From Pseudomonadota bacterium (GTDB lineage Bacteria; Desulfobacterota; Binatia; Binatales; Binataceae): a DNA stretch of 64,000 bases. This document shows, one piece after another, positions 47,528 to 55,113 of the stretch (position 1 is the stretch's first letter; each line of letters begins with the position of its first letter). A program made the translations under genes and the position numbers. The notes under the pieces were generated by a model, which worked only from the letters and a program-made list of their open reading frames with translations, made no database searches and was not told where the DNA came from. Where the stretch lies: the NCBI GenBank assembly GCA_021325025.1, contig JAJPHZ010000038.1, positions 96,150 to 160,149 on the forward strand, read 5' to 3'.

Positions 47528-48865
47528 TCACTTCATAACCTGAACCAAAGAGCCGGGAAATGCCATCACCTGCGCATTCTGCAAATCCTGCGGCGCGACC
47601 CTGTCGTACCAGGCACCAGTGTTGACGGTCGCTGTGGCATGGCCATTTTGAAGATCCATGATTACTCCATTGCCCTGAAAGGTATAGGCATTCTCCCCGG
47701 TCTGGATCGGACGGGGCGTACCGAAGTCCCATTCGACCTTGTAAAGGCGGCGGCTGGAGTCATAGATGTCAAACCAGAACGGAATCCAGGTTTCGGAATC
47801 AATCATCAGGATTTTCGCCCCATAGCAGTATCCCCGACCCAAAGACGGGGTCGGCAGCAAGGCCAAAACACGTACTGTGCGGACCTCGAAGTTGCCGACC
47901 TCAGGCTTTGGCCATCCGGGGACAGCGCCGCGTATTGAGAAAAACTGGGGTTGGTCGATCTTCGCCGGGTCCGCGTGCACCATGCCAATCGTCTTATGCG
48001 CACCGAGATAAACAGGAATGAAAAGGCCGGGGCTGGCGATGTTTCCACTGCTGTCGTCGCCAACGTAGTCGGTGCCCAACGCCGGTGCGCAGCGCGCTGA
48101 AGCGGTTAGCCTCAGCGACCGTCTCAGTGAGGGCAAGAATACATAGACTTCAGGAAGCCTCACCGGATCATCCGGCAGCAACTGGATTTCCGTGGTATAT
48201 TTTGATTGCTCCGGGGCGACGACAGAAAAGCGTCCGGAGGTCATGTAGCCGTCCGAATATGGTAGATTGAGCGGGTAGCCGGGGTCGCTCAGATGCCGTA
48301 GGCGCCAATAGGCGATGTCGCCGGTCTGGGCTGATATGTTGAGATAGCGGTCGATCAGAAAGGTGTAGGACACGAAACGGCGGAGAAATTCGTAGCTATA
48401 ATAGTAGTGGTTGTCGTAGAGCAATTTCGCGCCCGCTTCAGGGTCTTTTTCATCAAGGTCGGCAAACGGCAGCCCGGCGGTGTAACCCTCCACCGTATAG
48501 CCACCTTCAGGGAGTTTTCGAAGCTTGGTTTGCCCCTTGTACTTTTCGCTGGCGGCACGCATGTAGCTGGGCATCGAGATATTCCGGGTCGCGCCGATGG
48601 TAATAGTGAAATTCGGATCGTCGGGAAACCTCCACATGTAACGGCCGCTGAACAGGGCCTGCATTCCGGGCGGCATGAAGCGCTTGTATTGCTGCCAGTT
48701 ATGAACTGTAATGTGAGTTCCAACGGGAATCGTGTCTGCGGACAGCCCCGACACCATGGATTGATAGCCGGCCGGATCGTAGGAGATCGATTGCGCTCTC
48801 GCGGCACTTAGCCACGCCATTCCAAGCATCGAAAGCGCAATCATACCGGTCAGTCTGGCGAACAT
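47528..48865 (-). CDS. DUF1329 protein (second copy)
   Basis: A 445-aa secreted DUF1329 protein with a clean signal peptide (cleavage after ARA, residue 24). Motifs parallel the first copy: VHNWQQYKRFMPPGMQALFSG, SLRRSLRLTASARCAPALGTDYVGDD and VPGWPKPEVGNFEVRTVRVL. ATG with AAGGAGG four to five bases upstream. Expected in periplasm or outer membrane, moving a hydrophobic compound or lipoprotein. It is preceded by a long leader and a sigma-54-type promoter. Confidence 0.88.
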   Translation of the reverse strand: MFARLTGMIALSMLGMAWLSAARAQSISYDPAGYQSMVSGLSADTIPVGTHITVHNWQQYKRFMPPGMQALFSGRYMWRFPDDPNFTITIGATRNISMPSYMRAASEKYKGQTKLRKLPEGGYTVEGYTAGLPFADLDEKDPEAGAKLLYDNHYYYSYEFLRRFVSYTFLIDRYLNISAQTGDIAYWRLRHLSDPGYPLNLPYSDGYMTSGRFSVVAPEQSKYTTEIQLLPDDPVRLPEVYVFLPSLRRSLRLTASARCAPALGTDYVGDDSSGNIASPGLFIPVYLGAHKTIGMVHADPAKIDQPQFFSIRGAVPGWPKPEVGNFEVRTVRVLALLPTPSLGRGYCYGAKILMIDSETWIPFWFDIYDSSRRLYKVEWDFGTPRPIQTGENAYTFQGNGVIMDLQNGHATATVNTGAWYDRVAPQDLQNAQVMAFPGSLVQVMK

Positions 48866-49207
48866 AACGCCTCCTTTTTGCTGCGATCCAGTCTACCAAG
48901 CTGTCCGGCGATGCCCGGCTGGTTGTGTGAACACCCCTGAAGCCTCGGCATTTCGACGTCGAACGCTTCACCCGCAGTTGTGCGCACAGAACAACCAGAT
49001 ATGCACGACCATCGCCTCAGCGCACCGGACCGTTAATTGAAGAGGTGGTTGCGCAAAAGCCACGCCAATCCGCCACTCTCATGCCACGTTCCATTGCTCC
49101 TCTATTTAATACGATAGGCGCCCCACCCTGCTCCGGCACCACCTGGGACGGCGACAGTTCGGTTTGGTGACGAGGCGTGTCGAGTGCTCTCGATTTTCAA
49201 TACGGCT
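48866..49207. other. intergenic region upstream of the second DUF1329 gene
   Basis: A 342-base gap between two minus-strand genes. It contains the sigma-54 promoter candidate at 49053-49068, leaving a leader of about 175 bases before the DUF1329 ATG. No further open frame, and no exact copy of the GGCGC palindrome, could be found. Confidence 0.45.
49053..49068 (-). promoter_or_regulatory. sigma-54 promoter candidate before the second DUF1329 gene
   Basis: On the minus strand TTGGCGTG-GCTT-TTGC, that is an exact TGGC-N7-TTGC with T ahead of the -24 box. Predicted start near 49041. It would drive the DUF1329 gene and perhaps the SnoaL-like gene after it. Confidence 0.6.
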
Positions 49208-50344
49208 TTACAACTTGAAGAGTTCAGCGGCCGTCTTGCCGAGAATCCATTCCTGGTCTCCGGGTGAAAGACTGGCAATATGCCGGCGCAATTCCTTGAG
49301 GGGATCGCGATGGGCGTCGATGTGCGGATAATCAGTCGCCCACATGAGCCGATTGGCGCCGATCTCCTGCGCGGCCAATGCGATGCATGATTCGTCGACG
49401 TCCGCCGATATCCAGCAACGTTCGCGCAGCACCTCACTGGGCCGCCGCCGTGTTCGAGTCGCAAAGGAGAACATCTCCCATTTGCCGTCGGCCCGGTCAA
49501 TCCAGTTTGGCAGCCATCCGCATCCTGCTTCCAGGACAGCGTATTTGAGCCTCGGAAACCGCTCCAGCACGCCGCCCTGGAATACGCAGTTGAGCGCCAT
49601 CAGGGAGTCTGCAGGTAATTGCATTGCCTGGAACCAGATCGGGTTGTCGCGCGGATCCTCTGTGGGAATATGCAAGCCCTGACCCAGCGAGTCCGGACGG
49701 ACCTGAACATGACTTGCCACCGGCAGTTCGGCTTCCATGCAGGCGCCCCAGAATGGATCGTAATAGCGATCGCCCCAGGGACGGCGATTGCCCGGAAACG
49801 GGGTGATGAATACGCCTTTGGCCTTGTTCTTGACCCGTTCGACTTCCGCAACCGCCAGGTTGACGTCGCGCAGATTGACGTGCGCAATCGGAATCAGGCG
49901 CTGGGGATGGCGCGAGCAGAAGTCGAACAGATAGTTGTTGTAGGCCCGGCAATAGGCCGCGGAGAGCTCCGCGTCGCTGCAATCGCTCTCCCAGCAGATG
50001 CCAATGGTCGGGAACAACAGGGCGATATCGATTCCTTCTGCGTCCATCTGCTTGACGCGCTCATCCGGGTCGATCGCGCCGGGCGTGCGCAGGGCGCTAT
50101 CCCAGTACGTGACCTTGCCCGGCGTCATCAGATCAACGGGGTCCTGGTAAGCCCCGCCCATCTCTCCCAGGACACCGCCTCCCATGTAGCTGGGACGGCG
50201 ATCTATTTCGATGTACTCCAAGCCGTTGGAGTCGCGCCTGATCCTGATTGCCCGGTCCTTGTATTTGGGCTCCAGGTAGCGCTCCCACATGTCGGGCGGT
50301 TCCAAGATGTGGCCGTCAGAGTCAACCGTCAAAGCCCGTGTCAT
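49208..50344 (-). CDS. amidohydrolase family protein (amidohydrolase-2/ACMSD-like)
   Basis: A 378-aa metal-dependent hydrolase or decarboxylase of the amidohydrolase-2 group. The N-terminal VDSDGHILEP holds the metal-binding D-x-H pair. Later SHVQVRP (His) and MWATDYPHID (His/Asp) supply further ligands. The start is the Met of TRALTVDSDGH, with GGAGG six bases before it. It lies 32 bases after the LLM oxidoreductase in one probable operon. It is a close paralogue of the gene at 61016-62167. Members of the family decarboxylate or hydrolyse ring-cleavage products. Confidence 0.88.
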   Translation of the reverse strand: MTRALTVDSDGHILEPPDMWERYLEPKYKDRAIRIRRDSNGLEYIEIDRRPSYMGGGVLGEMGGAYQDPVDLMTPGKVTYWDSALRTPGAIDPDERVKQMDAEGIDIALLFPTIGICWESDCSDAELSAAYCRAYNNYLFDFCSRHPQRLIPIAHVNLRDVNLAVAEVERVKNKAKGVFITPFPGNRRPWGDRYYDPFWGACMEAELPVASHVQVRPDSLGQGLHIPTEDPRDNPIWFQAMQLPADSLMALNCVFQGGVLERFPRLKYAVLEAGCGWLPNWIDRADGKWEMFSFATRTRRRPSEVLRERCWISADVDESCIALAAQEIGANRLMWATDYPHIDAHRDPLKELRRHIASLSPGDQEWILGKTAAELFKL

Positions 50345-50376
50345 GGTCATCCTCCGAATCCGATGACAGCAAAACT

Positions 50377-51486
50377 TCACTGAGCGGCCGCAGCGTCGGT
50401 CGCACGCGCCGACGTGGCGAGCCGCGGACGCACTTCCTTTGCGATCAGCTCCAGCGAACGCATGATTTTGTCGTGCGGGGTGGTGTACATCTGCATGAAC
50501 AACAACGCCTCATCCACGCCGCAGTCCGAGAGATACTGCAGGACCTTCAGGCAGGTCTCCGGACTGCCGATACAAGCGCCGCCGGCCTTGACGATTTCCT
50601 CCATCGTCACGGTCTGAAACATTTTGAAGCGTTCGCGGTTGTCTTCCATTTGCCATTTGTAGCTGGGCGGGATCCTGCCGTCGATCCAGGGCGCGAATAT
50701 CTGGCGGCAGTCTTCCACGTAGCGCTTGACGTTCGGACCTTGCAGCCGCAGTGACTCTTCATCGGTCGGGCAGCACAGGGTGAAAGTAAGCAGCGCGAAT
50801 TTGGGGTTGATGAACGCGCCGATTGGCTGGGCGTCTTTAAGCTTTTCCCGATAGGTGCGAACGAAATCGTTTGATTGTCCCTGCCCAATTCCAAACCCCA
50901 GCACACCCAGCCCGTTGCGGCCGGCAAATTCCACGGTCGAGGGCTGGTTGCAAGCCACCCACATCGGCGGATGCGGTTTCTGGACCGGCTTGGGAATGAC
51001 CGGGCGCTCGGGAATGCGCATGGCGGGACTGTCCCAACTAAAACTGTCCTGCATCCACATCCGGGGCAGCATGCGCAATGCTTCTTCCCATTGCGGCCGA
51101 GTCTGTTCGGGATCGATATTGAAGGCGCTCAGCTCCGCGTCCGTGGTCGAGCGTCCACCTCCGAACTCGATGCGGCCGCGGGAAATCACGTCCAGGACGG
51201 CAATGCGTTCGGCGACTCGTACCGGGTGGTTGATATTGAAGGGCAGTAAAACAATGCCATGACCGAGCCGAATCCTGCGGGTCTTGGCCGCCAGATGTGC
51301 CAGCATCAATTCCGGAGCCGTGCATTGTGAAAGCGACGGCAAAAAATGATGCTCCACGAACCAGGCCGTCCTGTAACCCAGTTCGTCAGCCAGCATCACC
51401 TGCTCGACGCATTCATCGTAACAGCGCCTGACGCCGGCTTCGCTCAGATCGGCGGTTTCGATTTCGAAAAAGATACTCAGGTCCAT
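50377..51486 (-). CDS. LLM class flavin-dependent oxidoreductase
   Basis: A 369-aa luciferase-like flavoenzyme. MDLSIFFEIETADLSE starts the barrel, with AWFVEHHFLPS, IRLGHGIVLLPFNINHPVRVAERIAVLDVISRGRIEFGGGRS and KPHPPMWVAC in the usual order. The start at 51486 has AGGAG upstream; the frame extends 16 codons further. It differs clearly from the first LLM gene. First gene of the operon with the amidohydrolase at 49208, under the sigma-54 promoter at 51580-51594. Confidence 0.9.
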   Translation of the reverse strand: MDLSIFFEIETADLSEAGVRRCYDECVEQVMLADELGYRTAWFVEHHFLPSLSQCTAPELMLAHLAAKTRRIRLGHGIVLLPFNINHPVRVAERIAVLDVISRGRIEFGGGRSTTDAELSAFNIDPEQTRPQWEEALRMLPRMWMQDSFSWDSPAMRIPERPVIPKPVQKPHPPMWVACNQPSTVEFAGRNGLGVLGFGIGQGQSNDFVRTYREKLKDAQPIGAFINPKFALLTFTLCCPTDEESLRLQGPNVKRYVEDCRQIFAPWIDGRIPPSYKWQMEDNRERFKMFQTVTMEEIVKAGGACIGSPETCLKVLQYLSDCGVDEALLFMQMYTTPHDKIMRSLELIAKEVRPRLATSARATDAAAAQ

Positions 51487-51579
51487 GGGCTCCTCTTCTA
51501 CCCGGCCGCGCGGTGCGCGGCACCAAGACCGCACGTTTAGAGCGTATCGTGCCGCCTGCGCGCGGGAATTGGGGGAAGC

Positions 51580-51594
51580 GCAAGTCCCATGCCA
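51580..51594 (-). promoter_or_regulatory. sigma-54 promoter candidate before the LLM-amidohydrolase operon
   Basis: On the minus strand TGGCATG-GGAC-TTGC, an exact TGGC-N7-TTGC. The predicted start, near 51568, gives a leader of about 80 bases to the ATG at 51486. Confidence 0.65.
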
Positions 51595-51656
51595 GGCTCC
51601 CGTGCGCCGCCAATTGCCATCGCCAATAGCGAAACCGGCCTGCGTTTGACAAGGTC

Positions 51657-51671
51657 CGGCGCGCTTTGCGC
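51657..51671. promoter_or_regulatory. activator-site palindrome GGCGC-N5-GCGCC
   Basis: GGCGC-GCTTT-GCGCC, dyad centred at 51664, about 96 bases upstream of the predicted transcription start of the LLM-amidohydrolase operon. Read on the minus strand it is GGCGC-AAAGC-GCGCC, close to the site at 56809. Confidence 0.55.
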
Positions 51672-52190
51672 CGAAGTGGATCTCGAAACGCGGGCAAGGT
51701 TCAGGTCCTGCATTGGGCGACCGCCCAGGACGCCGGCAAGGCTATCCATCCAAGCTGCGTCGAGGGCCAGATGCAGGGTAGCACGGCCCAGGGAATCGGA
51801 TCGGCCTTGAACGAAAGAATACATTTACGCCGAACAGAGGCAATTGCGCAATGCGGCTTTCTTGACTACCGGATGCCGCCTCCCCGGATTTGCCGATGAT
51901 CGAAACAACCATCGTTGAGGTCCCAAGCCCCGGTCATCCGATTAGGCGCCCGCGGCGTGGGTGAGGTCTCGGTTTGTTCCCCCGCCCGCCGCAATCGCCA
52001 ATGCCATTTACCGCGCCGTCGGTGTGAGAATGCGGCGGCTGCCTGTTTCTCCGCCGCGGTTGCTCTCCGGCCTGACTTCGAAATAGAGCTGGCGCGCGTT
52101 CGAGGGTTCGCCCGCCCCTGGGAGACACGAATCCGGCGCGCGCCTAGCCGTTCTCCTCTGCGACTTTGCCTGCCGCCAAACCCGATAGCT

Positions 52191-52205
52191 GGCGCCGGCC
52201 GCGCC
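52191..52205. promoter_or_regulatory. activator-site palindrome, left of a pair
   Basis: GGCGC-CGGCC-GCGCC, centred at 52198. It is 19 bases from the next copy. The nearest sigma-54 promoter is some 630 bases away, so a role is unclear. Confidence 0.35.
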
Positions 52206-52209
52206 GTGC

Positions 52210-52224
52210 GGCGCACGATGCGCC
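52210..52224. promoter_or_regulatory. activator-site palindrome, right of a pair
   Basis: GGCGC-ACGAT-GCGCC, centred at 52217, just after the stop codon of the amidohydrolase at 52253. The pair could also fold in RNA as a terminator-like structure for that gene, since it directly follows it; there is no T-run. Confidence 0.38.
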
Positions 52225-52252
52225 GGCGCTCACAGCGACGCCAAGGGATCTT

Positions 52253-53386
52253 TCAGATTCCGTATAAACGTGCAGCGTTGTCGGCGACCATCTTGCGCAC
52301 CTCTTGCGCCGGAATGTCGGCAAAGTCCCGCGCCACGTGCTCGCGCGAGGCGGGGAACGTACCCTCGGTGTGAGGGTAATCCGAACCCCACATCACGTGG
52401 TCGATGTTGAGCAGGTGCCTGGTTAACAGTCCGGCGCGATCATCCTCGAAAGTAAAGTAGAATTGACGCTTCAGATAGAAGCTGGGTGCCTGTTCCAGGC
52501 GCGGAAGCATCCACTTACGATGGTCCCTCCACCAGTGGTCGAACCAGCACATCTGAGCGGCAACCCAGCCAAACCCTCCTTCAACCACCACGAAACGGGT
52601 ATTGGGGTAGTTTTGCGCCACCCCCGAGCCGATCAGCGCCGCTACGGTGTACATCGATGCCGCCAGCTTTGTGCCTGTAGAGGCGAACAGATGTCCGCCC
52701 ATTTCCGGTGTAACATTGGGAAGGTTCTCTTCGATATTGTCCGAAGCGACAACGTGAAACGCGATTGGCATCGCCAGCTCCTGGAGCGCCGACCATAACG
52801 GCCGGAAATAGGGATCGCCCAGCGCGATCCTGGTCCTGCCCGACGGCATCAGTACCGAGCGGATGCCGTTTTTGGCAAGCCGCTCGGCCTCGGCTACGGC
52901 CCATCCTATGGGACCGCCGGTAGGCAGGATACCAACGCCCAGCAATCGGCGGGGATTTACTGAGCAATACTCAACCAGCCAGTCATTGTAAGCACGAAAG
53001 CATTCCCGCCGATACTCAACATCGGGCGCCGCCATCAGAAACAGCGCATGGTTGGGATAACAGACTTCCGCGCGCAGGTTATCCAGATCCTGGTCGGCCA
53101 GCCGGGCGACGGGGTCGGTTGCGCCAGCCCGAATATCGGTGGAGCGATTGCCGGTGGCCATCGTCAGTTCCCGGCCCGCTTTCTTGCTGTCCGCCATTCC
53201 GCCCAACAGCCCTTCCATCGCAAAGGCGGGCAAACCGTCGGCCACGAAGTAATCGGCGTCCTCGCGCCGCTCGATACGCGGAGCACGGTCGCGAAAGCGC
53301 TTATCCATACGCTTGATCCAAAGGTCGCCGGGTTCGTTGGCGTGGCCGTCAGCAGAGACGAATCTGCCGATTTCGTTCATATCCAT
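52253..53386 (-). CDS. amidohydrolase family protein (divergent member)
   Basis: A 377-aa amidohydrolase-2 protein, less like the other two. It has FVSADGHANEPGDLW at the N-terminus, VCYPNHALFLM, MPIAFHVVASDN and HVMWGSDYPHTEGTFP at the C-terminus, so the metal ligands are kept. ATG 53386 is set by AAGGAGG nine bases upstream. It is transcribed alone, under its own weak sigma-54-like promoter, between the activator genes and the LLM operon. Confidence 0.87.
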   Translation of the reverse strand: MDMNEIGRFVSADGHANEPGDLWIKRMDKRFRDRAPRIERREDADYFVADGLPAFAMEGLLGGMADSKKAGRELTMATGNRSTDIRAGATDPVARLADQDLDNLRAEVCYPNHALFLMAAPDVEYRRECFRAYNDWLVEYCSVNPRRLLGVGILPTGGPIGWAVAEAERLAKNGIRSVLMPSGRTRIALGDPYFRPLWSALQELAMPIAFHVVASDNIEENLPNVTPEMGGHLFASTGTKLAASMYTVAALIGSGVAQNYPNTRFVVVEGGFGWVAAQMCWFDHWWRDHRKWMLPRLEQAPSFYLKRQFYFTFEDDRAGLLTRHLLNIDHVMWGSDYPHTEGTFPASREHVARDFADIPAQEVRKMVADNAARLYGI

Positions 53387-53426
53387 CAATTTGTTCCTCC
53401 TTGTCGCCGAAGCTGGATTGCAGATG

Positions 53427-53443
53427 AGCGAAAAGCGGGCCAA
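53427..53443 (-). promoter_or_regulatory. sigma-54 promoter candidate before the divergent amidohydrolase gene
   Basis: On the minus strand TTGGCCCG-CTTT-TCGCT: the -24 box has one mismatch to TTGGCACG and the -12 box one mismatch to TTGCT, with correct spacing. Predicted start near 53416, 30 bases before the gene. Confidence 0.45.
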
Positions 53444-53493
53444 CTGTGCATAGCCTTTTAACCTCGGCTCAACGTACGATATTCGTCGGGAGC

Positions 53494-53519
53494 GTCGCCG
53501 GCGTTGCCAGGCCGGCGAC
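53494..53519. terminator. inverted repeat after the first activator gene
   Basis: Perfect 9-bp arms GTCGCCGGC (53494-53502) and GCCGGCGAC (53511-53519) around eight bases. It lies 35 bases downstream of the activator gene at 53554 and upstream of the sigma-54 promoter at 53427. There is no T-run; it may be a terminator or a binding site. Confidence 0.4.
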
Positions 53520-53553
53520 AATCGATCGCATGGTCGCCCCGGGGAACTACCTA

Positions 53554-55047
53554 CTATGGATTCGACCCGCCTCGCGCACCGAGCTTGATTTGATATTTCC
53601 TCAGCTTGCGCACCACCGAACTATGGTGCATTCCGACCTGGCGCCCAATTTCGCGCGCTGAACGACAGGTCCGGGCATAATGCTCCAGGATCTCACGCTC
53701 GCTATCCTGGAAATGCCGACGTAGTGAGATTGCGCCATCGGCGCTGCCGATCTGCGCAGACGGTAACGGCACGCGTTCGGCAATCCGGCCGGCACAGGAT
53801 GCGGCCGCACGCACGTTTTCGGGCAAATCGTCGCGGGTGATTTGCTGGTCTCGCGCGGAGATCACCAGACGTGCAATCAGATTGCGCAATTCCCGGATGT
53901 TGCCCGGGTAATGGTAGGACTCGAGGATGGAAAGTACGTCTGGGGCGAGGGTTCGGTTCTGGTTGAACTCCAGGTTGAAGCATCCCACAAAATGCTCCAC
54001 CAAGGGACCGATCTCCTGGCGCCGCTCCCGCAGCGGCGGGATGGTCAGCGGAATCACCTCGAGCCGATAATATAGGTCGTGGCGGAATTTACCGGCTGCG
54101 CACAACGCGCGCAGATCGGTATTGCTGGCCGCTATGATTCGCACGTCGACCTGCCGCGGCGCACTGCCGCCGAGCGGGAAGATGATCTTGTCGTCGAGAA
54201 ATTTGAGCAACTTGACCTGCGCGGCGAGTGGCAACTGACTGACCTCGTCGAGAAACAAGGAACTGCCATGGGCCGCCTCGAGCTGGCCTTTTTTGCCTGT
54301 GCGCAGCGCGTCTGTAAATGCTCCGCGCTGATAACCGAATAGTTCCGATTCGACCAGATTTTCGGGTATGGCGCCGCAGTTGAGTTCAATGAAGGGATGA
54401 CTCGCGCGCCGCGACAACCGGTGAATAAGCCTGGCGACCAGCCCTTTGCCCGTGCCGGTCTCGCCGCTGATCAGCACGGTCGCATCGAGGTCGGCTATTT
54501 CCGCCACCAGGCTCAAGACGCGCCGGAACGCCTGGCCGGCCAGGACCACATCGTTGAAGCCCGACGCCCGTAGCAGGGCTTTGAGTTGTGCGGCATGAAA
54601 CTCGTCGATCTTGCCGTAATCTCCGATTTCGTACTTGCTCAGGCGTTCCTTCAAATCATTCAAGCGGCCAAGGCTGCGTACACAAAGGATCGCGTTGCGC
54701 ACGGCCCCATTTTCTTCCAGGTCGAGTTTGACGCTGACCACCAGGGTGTCCCGCTCCGATTTGATCAGCATCGTCCGGGGCACGCTGCCCAAGCGAACTC
54801 GTTCCCAAACGGTGGGTTCGCCGGGCTTGGCCAGGACGCCTTCCAGTTCCCGCTCGGTCTTGCCGACTACCGCTTTCCGCGGGCGCCCGACTATGTGTTC
54901 CCAGGCACGATTGACCTGCACGAAACGCCCTTGTCCGTCGAGGATCGCCAGTCCGTCGGAGGAAGCTTCGAAGATCGCTTCGTTCAGACGCCGATGGTCG
55001 GCCACCACTCGCAGGCTATCGTTCAGTTGGCTTTTCGTGTCGAACAT
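53554..55047 (-). CDS. sigma-54-dependent transcriptional activator (PAS-AAA+-HTH)
   Basis: A 497-aa enhancer-binding protein. A PAS sensor domain (about 20-130) is followed by the AAA+ domain with Walker A GETGTGKG (195-202), the sigma-54 contact loop GAFTDA (242-247, consensus GAFTGA), and Walker B LFLDE (264-268). The C-terminal helix-turn-helix is SAREIGRQVGMHHSSVVRKL, TyrR/Fis-like. It has no receiver, so it probably senses a small ligand through PAS. It lies in tandem with a paralogue upstream and in the centre of a set of sigma-54-type promoters. ATG start. Confidence 0.93.
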   Translation of the reverse strand: MFDTKSQLNDSLRVVADHRRLNEAIFEASSDGLAILDGQGRFVQVNRAWEHIVGRPRKAVVGKTERELEGVLAKPGEPTVWERVRLGSVPRTMLIKSERDTLVVSVKLDLEENGAVRNAILCVRSLGRLNDLKERLSKYEIGDYGKIDEFHAAQLKALLRASGFNDVVLAGQAFRRVLSLVAEIADLDATVLISGETGTGKGLVARLIHRLSRRASHPFIELNCGAIPENLVESELFGYQRGAFTDALRTGKKGQLEAAHGSSLFLDEVSQLPLAAQVKLLKFLDDKIIFPLGGSAPRQVDVRIIAASNTDLRALCAAGKFRHDLYYRLEVIPLTIPPLRERRQEIGPLVEHFVGCFNLEFNQNRTLAPDVLSILESYHYPGNIRELRNLIARLVISARDQQITRDDLPENVRAAASCAGRIAERVPLPSAQIGSADGAISLRRHFQDSEREILEHYARTCRSAREIGRQVGMHHSSVVRKLRKYQIKLGARGGSNP

Positions 55048-55113
55048 GGATCACAATTGCGCTCGGACCCCCGGACGCCGTATCAATCTGAAACGCAATG
55101 CGCTTTGCAAAGG

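Larger units (their letters stand above)
51487..52252. other. 766-base intergenic region with sigma-54 signals
   Basis: No supported gene; short frames on both strands have no homology I recognise and no RBS. It holds the sigma-54 promoter of the LLM-amidohydrolase operon (51580-51594), one palindrome 96 bases upstream of its start (51657-51671) and, at the far end, a pair of the same palindrome (52191-52205, 52210-52224). The length and Arg/Ala-rich shadow frames could also reflect a decayed gene. Confidence 0.5.

Noticed and set aside
52003..52018. GCAA...GCCA on the minus strand (near 51991-52006) as a sigma-54 promoter next to the paired palindromes
   Set aside because: Spacing is one base too long for a -24/-12 element.
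51915..52373. 152-codon plus-strand frame in the 766-base gap
   Set aside because: It overlaps the end of the amidohydrolase gene, is Arg-rich, and lacks RBS and motifs.
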